A DNA stretch of 64,000 nucleotides from an uncultured Pelagibacteraceae bacterium (GCA_902604575.1 CACKZH010000003.1:1-64000); one strand, 5' to 3'; counted from the first letter of the stretch, positions 9,576-20,007 are shown. Numbers and translations are program-made. The notes: a model not told the origin generated them from the sequence alone.

Positions 9576-10461
9576 TACTTATAATAAATTTTTTTTGTAA
9601 AACTCCTCTTGCATTTGTTTTTACACTAAAAAAGAATCCTGAATATCTAAATTTTCGCAGATCTGCTTTGCTCATCCCTTTTGTAGCTGTTGAAACATAA
9701 AGTTCTTTAGTATTTTTACCTCCAAATGCACAATTAGTTATATTTTTTGCAGGAAACTGTATTCTGTGAATTAATTTTGCTTTTTTATTAAAAACAGAAA
9801 TACAAGCACCATGGAAATGAGCTACCCATAAATTTTTATTTTTATCTAAAGTCATTCCATCTGGTGAACCTTCATCAGAAGATAATTTTTTAAATATTTT
9901 TTTTCTAACTATTTTATTATTTTTATTTATTTTAATTTTATAGATAGTTTTTTTGGGACTGTCTGTATGATAAAAATTATACTGATCAATAAACGCTGGT
10001 CCATTAGTAATTCTATAATTTTTATCAACTTTTATTAATTTAAAATTTTTATCTAATTTATATAAAGAACCTTTTTCAATTTTTCTTTCCAAGTTATCCA
10101 TGGTGCCAAACCAAAGATTTCCAGCAGGATCTGTTTTACCATCATTAATTCTATTTAGTTTTAAGTTTGGTTCTATCTTTATTGATTTTAAAATTTTTTT
10201 TGATTTTAAATTTTGAATTCTTAATTCTCCCTGGAGACCTAAAATAAAAATATAATCTTTGATGTGAGCGATAAAACCAATTTCTTTATTTACTTTAAAG
10301 ATTTTCTTTTTTTTATTTTTAATATTGAATGAGCAAATTTTCTTTTTTTTAATATCTACAAAATAAATTGAGTTATGTTCACTAACCCATAGCGTTCCTT
10401 CACCTAAAGTACATCTTAATTTCCAAAAAGGTTTTGGTTCTGATGTTTTTATTTTATTCAT
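9550..10461 (-). CDS. SMP-30/gluconolactonase/LRE family protein
   Basis: LGEGTLWVSEHNSIYFVDI..., RINDGKTDPAGNLWFGTM, SPDGMTLDKNKNLWVAHF. Confidence 0.9.
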   Translation of the reverse strand: MNKIKTSEPKPFWKLRCTLGEGTLWVSEHNSIYFVDIKKKKICSFNIKNKKKKIFKVNKEIGFIAHIKDYIFILGLQGELRIQNLKSKKILKSIKIEPNLKLNRINDGKTDPAGNLWFGTMDNLERKIEKGSLYKLDKNFKLIKVDKNYRITNGPAFIDQYNFYHTDSPKKTIYKIKINKNNKIVRKKIFKKLSSDEGSPDGMTLDKNKNLWVAHFHGACISVFNKKAKLIHRIQFPAKNITNCAFGGKNTKELYVSTATKGMSKADLRKFRYSGFFFSVKTNARGVLQKKFIISNEEKRSLL

Positions 10462-11626
10462 TTACTTCAAACTCTTTAATAAAATCTTCATTTGGGTTTA
10501 TACCAATACCTATATTATCTGTTACTGATGCAAAACCGTTATTGTTTTTAACTTGATCTAAAATTGAAAATTCTTCCTTTGGTAAATCTGTAACAAAAAT
10601 ATTTTTTTCTGTAGTATCGAACTCAAGCATAGATTTTGATGGAAATAACCCGCCAGGCATATCCGGTTGTGCTGTCAACAAATGTAGGTTAATTGCTATA
10701 CTAATTGCAGAGCCCCATACATGATTAATTACTGGGATAAAATTTGCTTGTGCTAATGCTGCGATTTTTAAATACTCCGTAATTCCACCTAGTCCACAAA
10801 CCTCTGGTTGAGCTATATCAATACATTTATTTGATATTAGTTTATTCCATCCATATTTGGTAAATTCAGCTTCTCCCCCTGCAATGCTAGTAGAGATTTT
10901 TTGTTTTAATTCTCTGTAGCCCTCATAATCTTCAGGAGCTACAGGTTCTTCAAACCAATAAATATCTAGTTCATCTAAACCTTTTCCAACATAAAGAGCA
11001 TCTTTCAAATTATAAGCGTGATTTGCATCAACCATTAATTTAAAATCTTTTCCAACAGAGTCTCTTACAGCTTGAACTAACTTTAAATCCTCTTTTGGAC
11101 CTAATCCAACTTTCATTTTCATAGCTTTAAAATTTTTTGATTTTATTTGCTTAGACTCTTCTTTGAACAAGGTGATCAATTCATCAACTGTTTTTTTTTG
11201 TAACATCATTCCATACCCATAAACAGGAATGTCGTTATTACATTTACCACCAACAAGTTGATAAAGAGGAGAGTTTGTCTTCTTTCCAAGAATATCCCAT
11301 AAAGCAATATCTAAACCTGATAATGCTTGAATTGGCATACCTTTTTGACCGCTATCTCTTAAAAGATTGTATACTTTTTGCCAGATATGTTCTTTATTTA
11401 AAGGATCTTCACCAATTACTAAAGGCTGTATAACTTTTTCAATAATAAACTTGTTTGCTAAAGCTATATTTCCAGGACCAAAACATTCACCCCAACCTGT
11501 TATTCCTTCGTCTGTTTGAACTTCAACAAGATGAGCTGTACGATGTTTGTAATATTGTTGTGAATAACCAAGTTCTTTTTCTAACTCATATCTAAGTACA
11601 TGACTTTTAATAGAAGTTATTTTCAC
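10454..11626 (-). CDS. Mandelate racemase/muconate-lactonizing-family (enolase superfamily) acid-sugar dehydratase
   Basis: KMKVG (KxK), DANHAY, EEPVAP, GGEAEFT, VINHVWGSAI motifs. Confidence 0.92.
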   Translation of the reverse strand: MKITSIKSHVLRYELEKELGYSQQYYKHRTAHLVEVQTDEGITGWGECFGPGNIALANKFIIEKVIQPLVIGEDPLNKEHIWQKVYNLLRDSGQKGMPIQALSGLDIALWDILGKKTNSPLYQLVGGKCNNDIPVYGYGMMLQKKTVDELITLFKEESKQIKSKNFKAMKMKVGLGPKEDLKLVQAVRDSVGKDFKLMVDANHAYNLKDALYVGKGLDELDIYWFEEPVAPEDYEGYRELKQKISTSIAGGEAEFTKYGWNKLISNKCIDIAQPEVCGLGGITEYLKIAALAQANFIPVINHVWGSAISIAINLHLLTAQPDMPGGLFPSKSMLEFDTTEKNIFVTDLPKEEFSILDQVKNNNGFASVTDNIGIGINPNEDFIKEFEVNE

Positions 11627-11632
11627 AATTAA

Positions 11633-12475
11633 TTATAAAGCAACTACTTTAGAGTTTTGCTCTCCTAAATTTTCTATTGATAATTTCATAGTATCACCCG
11701 CTTTTAAGAATTGTTGAGGTTTCATTCCCATACCAACTCCTGGAGGTGTTCCTGTTGTAATTATATCACCTGCTTGAAGAGACATATATTTACTTAAATA
11801 AGAGACAATAACATCAACGTTAAATATCATTGTACTTGTATTACCTGTTTGCATTCTTTTTCCATTAACATCTAAACTCATCTTTAAGTTGTTAACATCT
11901 GCAATTTCATCTTTAGTAACAAAGTAAGGGCCGATTGGTCCATAAGTGTCGTGAGATTTTCCTTTAACCCATTGACCCATTTTTTCAATTTGCCATTCTC
12001 TTTCACTTACATCATTAACCAAACAATAACCTAAAATATGATCTTGAGCTTGGCTTTCAGAAATATGTTTTGTTTCTTTTCCTATAATAATTCCAAGTTC
12101 AACTTCCCAGTCTAATTTTTTAGATCCTGAAACTATTTCAACATCATCATTAGGTCCAACTATACAACTAGTAGCTTTCATAAAAACTATCGGTTCAGAA
12201 GGAACATCAGCTCCAGTTTCAGCAGCATGATCAGAATAATTTAATCCAATTGCAACAAATTTACCTGGCTTAGTAATACAAGATCCTATTCGATCACTTG
12301 CAGATAATTCTGGTAAAGAAGATAAATCAGCACTTTGTAATTTCGTAATAGTCTCAAAATTTAAATGATCAGGATTTAAATCTTTAACATGAGAACTAAT
12401 ATCTCTAATTTTACCATCCTCATCTAAAACACCAGGTTTTTCGTTGCCTTTATTTCCTACTCTTAATAATTTCAT
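11633..12475 (-). CDS. Fumarylacetoacetate hydrolase-family protein (2,4-diketo-3-deoxy-acid hydrolase-like)
   Basis: KFVAIGLNYSDHAAETG, DWEVELGIIIGK, TGTPPGVGMG motifs. Confidence 0.9.
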   Translation of the reverse strand: MKLLRVGNKGNEKPGVLDEDGKIRDISSHVKDLNPDHLNFETITKLQSADLSSLPELSASDRIGSCITKPGKFVAIGLNYSDHAAETGADVPSEPIVFMKATSCIVGPNDDVEIVSGSKKLDWEVELGIIIGKETKHISESQAQDHILGYCLVNDVSEREWQIEKMGQWVKGKSHDTYGPIGPYFVTKDEIADVNNLKMSLDVNGKRMQTGNTSTMIFNVDVIVSYLSKYMSLQAGDIITTGTPPGVGMGMKPQQFLKAGDTMKLSIENLGEQNSKVVAL

Positions 12476-12496
12476 ATTTATCCTTTTGTTGTTAAA

Positions 12497-13240
12497 TTAT
12501 ATTGAAATTCCACCATCAACATGAATTGTACTTCCTGTTGTAAATGTTGCATCATCGCTAGCTAAATAAACAGCCACAGCTGCTATTTCTTCTGCCGTAC
12601 CTAATCTTCCCATAGGTTGTCTTGCTATAAAATCTTTTTTTGCTTGAACGGGATCTGGGCTTTGATTTACCCTATCTTGCCAAGAAGGTGAATAAACTGT
12701 ACCTGGCGCAATTGAATTACATCTAATATTTTTTTTAACGAAATCTGCTGCAATCGCTTTTGTTAAACCAATCACCGCACCCTTTGTTGTTCCGTAAACA
12801 AATCTATTTGGAAAACCTTTAAAGCTAGATGCGCATGAAGATATATTAATAATACTTCCACCATTTTGTTTGATCATTAAAGGTAAAATAGCTTTGCACA
12901 TAAAGTACATCGACTTAACATTTACATTTGAAGAAAAATCCCAATCTTTTTCATCACATTCCAATATTGTTCCATGATGAACAAATCCAACAGCATTAAA
13001 TAAAACATCAACTTTATCTAAAGTTTTAGTAAATTCTAAAATTGCATTGTTGTCTGTCGAGTCTAACTTTTGCACTTTTATATCAGGATATTCTTTATTT
13101 AAATCAGCTAAAGTTTTATCATTTAAATCAGTTGCAGTGACATGAGCACCTTCTTTATGGAATGCTATTGCTGTTGCTTTTCCAATACCTTGGCCTGCTG
13201 CTGTTACGAGAATTTTTTTACCTTCTAATCTTCCACTCAT
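12497..13240 (-). CDS. SDR-family oxidoreductase (2-keto-3-deoxy-fuconate/rhamnonate dehydrogenase-like)
   Basis: TAAGQGIGKATA cofactor motif, YGTTKGA catalytic YxxxK; N-terminus resembles BDH2 / KDF dehydrogenase. Confidence 0.88.
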   Translation of the reverse strand: MSGRLEGKKILVTAAGQGIGKATAIAFHKEGAHVTATDLNDKTLADLNKEYPDIKVQKLDSTDNNAILEFTKTLDKVDVLFNAVGFVHHGTILECDEKDWDFSSNVNVKSMYFMCKAILPLMIKQNGGSIINISSCASSFKGFPNRFVYGTTKGAVIGLTKAIAADFVKKNIRCNSIAPGTVYSPSWQDRVNQSPDPVQAKKDFIARQPMGRLGTAEEIAAVAVYLASDDATFTTGSTIHVDGGISI

Positions 13241-14106
13241 TTTTTATTTATCCTTTCGATTTCATTATAAAGTGAACTATGATCAGTGTTTCCATGACCA
13301 TTATCGACAAGGGTTTTATACATTTCTTTCACTAAATTTGAAATAGGTAAATGTGTATTATATGAATTTGCACACTCCAAAATGTTATTCATGTCTTTTA
13401 AATGGGTAGATGTTTTACCTTTTGGGGTAAAATCTTTATCTATCATTCTTCTTCCATGGGTTTGTAAAATTTTACTATCTGCCCAACCTCCAGAAAGAGC
13501 TTTAATTAATTTTACTGGGTCAGCTCCAGCTTTTTCACATAAAGTTATTGCCTCCGCAACCGCTCCTATTGTTACTCCTACTATAATTTGATTTGCTAAC
13601 TTTGAAACTTGTCCACTGCCAATTGGTCCAACTAAAGTTGGATTTCCCATAGCTTTTAAAATATTTATAGAGTTATCAAAAATACTTTGTTCTCCTCCAA
13701 CCATTATAGCTAAAGAGGCTTCCTCAGCTCCAATTGTTCCTCCTGACACTGGTGCATCTAAATAGTTTACATTTTTTGATTTTAGACTGTTTCCATATTT
13801 TGTTGCTGTCGTTGGTTTAACAGAACTCATATCAATAACTGTTGATCCAGATTTTAAATTGTCTAATAAATCTGAATTATTCATTATTGTATCAACAGCG
13901 TCATCATCTGTTAACATTGTAATAACAAAGTCATTATCTTTAACAACCTCACCTAATGTTCTTGATATTTCACCTCCAAACTCTTTCAAAGGTTCTGCTT
14001 TATTAATTGAACGATTGAATACTTTAAGTTTAAAACCTGATTTTATTAAATTTTTAGCCATTGGCAGGCCCATAAGACCTGTTCCAATAAAGCCTATTTT
14101 CATCAT
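13237..14106 (-). CDS. Beta-hydroxyacid dehydrogenase (3-hydroxyisobutyrate / tartronate semialdehyde reductase family)
   Basis: IGFIGTGLMGLPMAKNL, DAPVSGGTIGAEEASLAIMVGG, GQVSKLANQ. Confidence 0.92.
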   Translation of the reverse strand: MMKIGFIGTGLMGLPMAKNLIKSGFKLKVFNRSINKAEPLKEFGGEISRTLGEVVKDNDFVITMLTDDDAVDTIMNNSDLLDNLKSGSTVIDMSSVKPTTATKYGNSLKSKNVNYLDAPVSGGTIGAEEASLAIMVGGEQSIFDNSINILKAMGNPTLVGPIGSGQVSKLANQIIVGVTIGAVAEAITLCEKAGADPVKLIKALSGGWADSKILQTHGRRMIDKDFTPKGKTSTHLKDMNNILECANSYNTHLPISNLVKEMYKTLVDNGHGNTDHSSLYNEIERINKK

Positions 14107-15419
14107 GGTTTCGGTTTAAACTCGTGGAAGTTTTGTGTCATTGCTTCAGGGAAAAACATAACACAAGCTAATACAATTAACTGAATTACTATAAATGGAG
14201 CAAAACCTCTAAATATATCTGTTAATGAAATATGTGGAGGAGCAACTGATTTTAAATAGAAAGCGGCGGGTCCAAATGGTGGACTTAAAAATGAAACTTG
14301 CATGTTTACACAAAATAATATTCCAAACCAAATTGGATCAAATCCAAGAGCTATAACTATTGGTAAAAATACTGGCATTGCTAACAATACGATTCCAACC
14401 CAATCCATAAATGCTCCCATTATTAAGAACATTATCTGCATCATAAAAATTAAATACATTGGTTTTAAATCATAAGCCAAAATAGTTTCTGCTACATATT
14501 TTGGACCACCAGCAAGAGAATAAGCGCCCGCTAAAACTGTTGCACCAAAAGTAATTGTTAAAATAGTTCCTGAAGCTTTAAATGTTCTGGTTAATGCATC
14601 TTTAAACAAGAACCATGTTAATTCTTTTCTAGCAAAAATTATAATTAATGTAGCAACAACACCCATACCAGCAGCTTCTGTAATACCTGTTATTCCTGAA
14701 TAGATTGAACCTAAAACAATTATCACTATTCCAATTGGTGGCAAAAGACCTGGTAGATAAGAAATTTTTTCTTTTAAAGTTAATGGCGGCTCATCACTTA
14801 ATGGTGCAAGATGTGGTTGCAATCTTGTTCTAATTAAAATGTAAGTGATTATCAAACCTGAAATCATCAAACCTGGAACTATTGCTTCTTGAAATAACAT
14901 TGTAATTGAAGTTTCTGTTGTCAATCCATAGATAATTAAAACAATAGAAGGAGGTATCATGGTTCCTAATGAACCTGATGCACAGATAATACCAATCGAC
15001 ATATCTTGATCATATTTTAATCTCAACATTTGAGGAAGAGCAATCAATCCTAATAAAACTATTTCTCCTCCAATAATTCCACTCATAGCAGCCATAATTG
15101 TTGCCATGATGGCAGTTACAACACCTACTCCTCCTCTAGTTTTTCTTAGCCACGCATTCAAGGCATCATATAAATCTCTAGCTATGTTCGAGCGTTCAAG
15201 CAAGGAGGCCATAAATATAAATAATGGCACCGACAAAAAAGAATAAGTAACAACTAAAGAATAATATCTTGAAAGTAAAATCCCTAAAGCATGTTCACCT
15301 ATATATAAAAATACAAGTACTGCCCCCATAAAACCTGAGGCAAAACCCATTGGAACACCAATAGATATGAGAATTAATAACCCAACTATAAGTATTATTG
15401 AAAGTGATCCTATTTCCAT
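14103..15419 (-). CDS. dctM: TRAP transporter large permease (DctM)
   Basis: 438 aa, multi-TM; GSLGTMIPPSIVLIIYG, PFGPAAFYLKSVAP. Confidence 0.93.
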   Translation of the reverse strand: MEIGSLSIILIVGLLILISIGVPMGFASGFMGAVLVFLYIGEHALGILLSRYYSLVVTYSFLSVPLFIFMASLLERSNIARDLYDALNAWLRKTRGGVGVVTAIMATIMAAMSGIIGGEIVLLGLIALPQMLRLKYDQDMSIGIICASGSLGTMIPPSIVLIIYGLTTETSITMLFQEAIVPGLMISGLIITYILIRTRLQPHLAPLSDEPPLTLKEKISYLPGLLPPIGIVIIVLGSIYSGITGITEAAGMGVVATLIIIFARKELTWFLFKDALTRTFKASGTILTITFGATVLAGAYSLAGGPKYVAETILAYDLKPMYLIFMMQIMFLIMGAFMDWVGIVLLAMPVFLPIVIALGFDPIWFGILFCVNMQVSFLSPPFGPAAFYLKSVAPPHISLTDIFRGFAPFIVIQLIVLACVMFFPEAMTQNFHEFKPKP

Positions 15420-15420
15420 T

Positions 15421-15990
15421 TTATTTTAATTCTTTAGATGGGTCGTATTGTTTTTGCTTAGGATTTCTCCAATCAATTATTAAATTATTTACAGATTGAA
15501 CAGCAATAAGAAATACACATATAAGTGTAAGTGGCTTCATAGTTGCAGGAATTGGTGGATCCCAATAAGTAGCAAATCTTTCCCAATTTATAAATGATCT
15601 GTATGCATCTTCCATACCTCCATAAATCACAGCTGCTGCAAAAAGAACAATAATGATAGTACTTATTAGATCAAAAATTCTTTGTGTTGGTCTACCGACC
15701 CAATCGTATAATAATACTATTCTAATATGGCTTCTTAATCTTGTAGCATATATTCCACCAACTAAGTAACAAACACCAGCTAACCATAAACATAGTTCAT
15801 TTGCCCATAATGTTGGTTTAAAAACAACATACCTCATAAAAATTTCGTACATCATTACAAGTACTATTATTGGGATTAAATATTTTACAGTGTGGCTTAG
15901 AAATAAAGAAACTCTATCAATCCAATTAATTGGGAAATCATCTTTACTTGCAACTTTTTCATTTTGCTCTTGCAATTCTTTATCAAGCAT
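15421..15990 (-). CDS. dctQ: TRAP transporter small permease (DctQ)
   Basis: 189 aa, four TM, adjacent to dctM/dctP; ANELCLWLAGVCYLVGGIYATRLRSHIRIVLLYD. Confidence 0.92.
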   Translation of the reverse strand: MLDKELQEQNEKVASKDDFPINWIDRVSLFLSHTVKYLIPIIVLVMMYEIFMRYVVFKPTLWANELCLWLAGVCYLVGGIYATRLRSHIRIVLLYDWVGRPTQRIFDLISTIIIVLFAAAVIYGGMEDAYRSFINWERFATYWDPPIPATMKPLTLICVFLIAVQSVNNLIIDWRNPKQKQYDPSKELK

Positions 15991-16018
15991 AAGCTAAAAA
16001 ATTCTTTTTATTTTATTA

Positions 16019-16040
16019 GAAGGGCCTTTTCAGGCCCTTC
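16019..16040 (-). other. Intercistronic hairpin between dctP and dctQ (8-bp stem)
   Basis: GAAGGGCC-TTTTCA-GGCCCTTC on + strand; no T-tract follows on the - strand (ctaataaaat). Confidence 0.8.
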
Positions 16041-16064
16041 AAGATTTTATTAAGTGCTTCTTAT

Positions 16065-17081
16065 TTATAGTATACCGTTAGCTTTCATATAAGCTGTATG
16101 TATATCTATAAGAGCAGCAGCTTCAGGAGATTTCTTTTTCCATTCCTGCCAAGCATTAAGTGCAGCATTTCTGAACTTAAGTCTATCTTCTCTAGACCAG
16201 TCGTGAAGAGTAACACCCATTTCATTTAAAGCTTTTACTGCTTCTGCGTTTTTTCTTTCAACTAAACTAGTGATAGTTCTTCCAGCAATTTCTATTCCTG
16301 CTTTCATTGCTCCTCTTTCATGAGGTTTTAGCTTTTTCCATACTTTAGAATTACAAGCTAAGTGGTCAGCTGGCATAGAGTGGAAACCTGGATATGTAGC
16401 ATATTTGTTTTGCTCATAGTGTCCACCTGCGTAGTTAGTTGCTAAAGACGAGTAGTCAGCACCATCAATAAGACCTGTTTGTAATGCAGTTGGAACTTCA
16501 CCAAAGTCCATGACGATTGGCTTAGCACCTAATGCAGTAAAGATCATACTTTCCATTCCTGGAGGTGATCTAAATTTAAAGTCTTTGATAGATGCAACAT
16601 CTGGAATTGGTTTGCTAGAAATTAGAGACTCATGTCCTGGTATCCACCAACCAATTAAAGTCATTCCATATTTGTTGTAAAGTGCATCAACAGCTTCTTG
16701 AGCTCCTGGGAAATTCAAAAATTCATATTGTTGATACGGGTTGTCGTATCCACCCATTACATCACCTGCAAATTGGAACGCCGCATTTTTACCAGTTTGG
16801 TAACCAGCACCAGTCATATCACAATCGATAATTCCAGTTTGTGCAGAGTTAAACACCTCAGCAGATTTTCCTGTTACTGATGATGAGTAGAACATTTCTA
16901 TTTTTAAGCTTCCGCCAGAAAACATTTCTACATTTTTAGCAAATTGAGCCGCAACTTCACCATTAGGTGAACTAGCAGTAAAGTGTGTTTCAATCTTTAA
17001 AGTCTTTGCATTTGCAGAGCCAAATAAAGCAACTGAAACAATAGCTATAGCTGCTATAGTTTTAGATATAAGTTTAAACAT
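16065..17081 (-). CDS. dctP: TRAP transporter substrate-binding protein (DctP family)
   Basis: Signal peptide, KFRSPPGMESMIFTALGAKPIVMDFGEVPTALQTGLIDGADYS. Confidence 0.93.
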   Translation of the reverse strand: MFKLISKTIAAIAIVSVALFGSANAKTLKIETHFTASSPNGEVAAQFAKNVEMFSGGSLKIEMFYSSSVTGKSAEVFNSAQTGIIDCDMTGAGYQTGKNAAFQFAGDVMGGYDNPYQQYEFLNFPGAQEAVDALYNKYGMTLIGWWIPGHESLISSKPIPDVASIKDFKFRSPPGMESMIFTALGAKPIVMDFGEVPTALQTGLIDGADYSSLATNYAGGHYEQNKYATYPGFHSMPADHLACNSKVWKKLKPHERGAMKAGIEIAGRTITSLVERKNAEAVKALNEMGVTLHDWSREDRLKFRNAALNAWQEWKKKSPEAAALIDIHTAYMKANGIL

Positions 17082-17190
17082 TATCTTCCTCTCGTTTATG
17101 TTTTTTTTGAAAGTTAATCATAAATGGTTTTTGAGATCAATAATTTCGTTTAACTTTTATATATAGAAATTATATATATTCTCTAAACAG

Positions 17191-17205
17191 ACAACTTATA
17201 GTTGT
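17191..17205. promoter_or_regulatory. 15-nt palindrome ACAACT-TAT-AGTTGT upstream of dctP (possible operator)
   Basis: Perfect 6+6 inverted repeat in the gap before the TRAP operon. Confidence 0.5.
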
Positions 17206-17206
17206 T

Positions 17207-18175
17207 CTAAACTACTTCTGAAATAAGTGGTTTTTTACTAAAAAAACAATAAATATTATCAACGGCCATCATACTCATGGCTAATCTTGTCTCGTGTGTT
17301 GCGCTTCCAATATGTGGTAAAATAAAGCAGTTATCTAATTTTAAATATCTTTTATCTAAATTTGGTTCATTATTAAAAACATCTAAACCTGCTGCATAAA
17401 TTTTTTTATTTTCTAATGCATCTATCAATGCATCGTCATCAATAGTTGATCCTCTTGAAGTATTAATAACTACTGCATGCTTTGGTAACAAACTTATTGT
17501 TGATGAATTAAGAATATGTTTGGTCTCAGCTGTTGCAGGTGTGTGTATACTTAAAAAGTCACACTCAGGTATCATAGTTTTAATATCAGAAAAATATTTT
17601 GCCCCATCCTCTAAATCATCAGGGAGTTTATTTCTGTTGTAATAAATTATCTTCATTCCAAAAGCTTTAGCACATTTTGCGGCCATTCTCCCGATACGAC
17701 CCATACCAATGACTCCTAAAGTTTTACCTGTAACAGAATTTCCAATCATAAATTTAGTTAAATCTGGTTTTTGATTTTTCCAGTTATCTGTTCTCACTAA
17801 ATTATAAGCTTCACCAATTCTTCTAGATGCAGCTAAAATTAAAAGTATTGTAGTTTCAGCTACTGCTTCATTTAATACATTTGGAGTATTTGTTACTTTA
17901 ATTTTTTTTTCTTCAGCAGATTTAATTGAAATATTATCATAACCAACACCAACCTGAGCTATAATTTTTAATTTGCCATTTAAATTATTAAAAAAGTTTT
18001 CACTAATTTTATCAAATCCTGTTGAAATCATTCCATCATAATCATTAACAATTTTAATTAATTCACTTTCTGGAATAGGCTCGTCTTTTGGATTTAAAGT
18101 TACTTCAAATTCTTTTTGAAGTTTTTCTTCTGCTAAATCTGAGATTTTTCTAGAAACTAATATTTTTGGCTTCAT
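17207..18175 (-). CDS. D-2-hydroxyacid dehydrogenase (glyoxylate/hydroxypyruvate reductase family)
   Basis: VGVGYDNI, GVIGMGRIGRMAAKCAKAFGM, INTSRGSTIDDDAL, PHIGSAT. Start set to the internal MKPKILVSRK Met; the track ORF extends to 18217. Confidence 0.92.
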   Translation of the reverse strand: MKPKILVSRKISDLAEEKLQKEFEVTLNPKDEPIPESELIKIVNDYDGMISTGFDKISENFFNNLNGKLKIIAQVGVGYDNISIKSAEEKKIKVTNTPNVLNEAVAETTILLILAASRRIGEAYNLVRTDNWKNQKPDLTKFMIGNSVTGKTLGVIGMGRIGRMAAKCAKAFGMKIIYYNRNKLPDDLEDGAKYFSDIKTMIPECDFLSIHTPATAETKHILNSSTISLLPKHAVVINTSRGSTIDDDALIDALENKKIYAAGLDVFNNEPNLDKRYLKLDNCFILPHIGSATHETRLAMSMMAVDNIYCFFSKKPLISEVV

Positions 18176-18176
18176 A

Positions 18177-19961
18177 TTAGTGAGAATCTCTTGGCAAACC
18201 TTTAGTATGTGATACATCTAAATATTTGCCTCGAGAATTAATGCATGCACCATCATCCAATTGACCAACAGTGTTTCTAAATATCTCCTGCCAAGGAGTT
18301 TGATTATTTGGTTTAAATACTTTTTTATTTCTTCTTCGTTTTTTAAACTCAGCTTGAGAAATCAATAAATCAACTCTTCTTTTATTTAAGTCTATTTTTA
18401 TTTTGTCGTAAGTTTTAACAATTCCTAGATCTCCACCTACTGCAGACTCTGGTGAAACATGTAAAATTGATGGACTTTCTGATGTTCCACTTTGTCTTCC
18501 ATCACCCAAAGTTGGTAGATGTCTTATTCCTTTTTTTAATAATCTATCTGGTGGTTGCATGTTAACTACTTCTGCTGATCCAGGATAACCAACAGGTCCA
18601 CAGCCTCTAATAATTAATAAAGAGTTTTCATCTATTTTTAATTTCTTATCATTAAGTCTTTTATGATAATCCTCAGGACCTTCAAAAACTATTGCTTTAC
18701 ATTCAAAAACATTTGGGTGTTTAGGATTTGATAAATATTGACCTCTAAATTCTTTACTGATTACAGATGTTTTCATAATAGCAGATGAGAAAAAGTTACT
18801 TTTCATAACTAAAAAGCCAGCTTTTTCGGTCAATGCATTCTTAAATGTTTTAATTACTTTGTTATCTACATCAACTTTCTTTCTTAAATTTTCTCCTACA
18901 GTTTTTCCTGTAACTGTCTTTATTTTTGTATGAATTTTTTTGTTTTTAATTAATTCTTTCATTACTGCAGGTATTGCTCCAGCTCTGTGAAAACTTTCCA
19001 TTAAGTATTCTCCTGCAGGTTGGCAATTAACCAATAGAGGAATGTTATGCCCAAGTTTTTGCCAATCAGAAAGATCAAATTTAATTCCCATATGTTTTGC
19101 AATAGCACTTAGATGAGCTGTACAATTACTAGATCCACCAATAGCACTTGCAACTACTACTGCGTTTTCAAAAGCTTTACGTGTCATAATTTTTGATGGA
19201 GTTAAATCTTCATGAACCATTCCAACAATTCTTTTTCCTGTTTCGTAAGAAATTTGTTCTCTTTCTCTATAAGGAGCTGGAATAACAGCACCCCCTGGTA
19301 AAGACATACCTAACGCTTCTGCTACAGAGTTCATTGAAGAAGCTGTTCCCATTGTATTACAATGTCCAGCACTCGGTGCAGAAGATGCAACCATATCCAT
19401 AAATTCCTCGTATTTAATTTCTCCTTTGGCTAACATTTTTCTAGCTTCCCAAACTACCATTCCTGAACCAGCTAACTTTCCTTTGTAAACTCCATCTAAC
19501 ATTGGACCACCTGATAAAACTATTGCAGGAATGTTTACCGTTGCAGCAGCCATTAAAGCAGCTGGAGTAGTTTTGTCACATCCTGTTGTTAAGATAACTC
19601 CATCAATTGGATATCCATATAAAACTTCCACTAGTGATAAGTAAGAAAGATTTCTATCCAACATTGCTGTTGGTCTTTTTCCAGTTTCTTGAATTGGGTG
19701 AGTAGGAAATTCCATTGGTATACCTCCTGCTCTTCTTATTCCATCTTTTATTCTTTTACTTAAGGACATAAAATGCCTGTTGCATGGAGAAAGATCACTT
19801 CCAGATTGCGCTATTCCTATAATTGGATTACCAGATTGTAATTCTTTTCTTGTAAGACCATAATTTAAATATCTTTCCAGATATAAAGCAGTCATGTCAG
19901 GGTTTTTTGGATTATTGAACCATTGTTGACTTCGGAAACTCTTTTTTCTTTTTTTAGGCAT
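18177..19961 (-). CDS. IlvD/EDD-family dehydratase (aldonate dehydratase-like)
   Basis: 594 aa; TTGCDKTTPAALMAAATVNIPAIVLSGGPMLDG, GCGPVGYPGSAEV, GDGRQSGTSESPSILHVSPE. Confidence 0.92.
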   Translation of the reverse strand: MPKKRKKSFRSQQWFNNPKNPDMTALYLERYLNYGLTRKELQSGNPIIGIAQSGSDLSPCNRHFMSLSKRIKDGIRRAGGIPMEFPTHPIQETGKRPTAMLDRNLSYLSLVEVLYGYPIDGVILTTGCDKTTPAALMAAATVNIPAIVLSGGPMLDGVYKGKLAGSGMVVWEARKMLAKGEIKYEEFMDMVASSAPSAGHCNTMGTASSMNSVAEALGMSLPGGAVIPAPYREREQISYETGKRIVGMVHEDLTPSKIMTRKAFENAVVVASAIGGSSNCTAHLSAIAKHMGIKFDLSDWQKLGHNIPLLVNCQPAGEYLMESFHRAGAIPAVMKELIKNKKIHTKIKTVTGKTVGENLRKKVDVDNKVIKTFKNALTEKAGFLVMKSNFFSSAIMKTSVISKEFRGQYLSNPKHPNVFECKAIVFEGPEDYHKRLNDKKLKIDENSLLIIRGCGPVGYPGSAEVVNMQPPDRLLKKGIRHLPTLGDGRQSGTSESPSILHVSPESAVGGDLGIVKTYDKIKIDLNKRRVDLLISQAEFKKRRRNKKVFKPNNQTPWQEIFRNTVGQLDDGACINSRGKYLDVSHTKGLPRDSH

Positions 19962-20007
19962 AATTAATATAATGGTTTGTTTAAGTTATTGGTTATATAA
20001 TAAATTT

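Noticed and set aside
13382-14119. Two + strand ORFs antisense to the beta-hydroxyacid dehydrogenase
   Set aside because: Fully overlapped by a gene with clear Rossmann and catalytic motifs.
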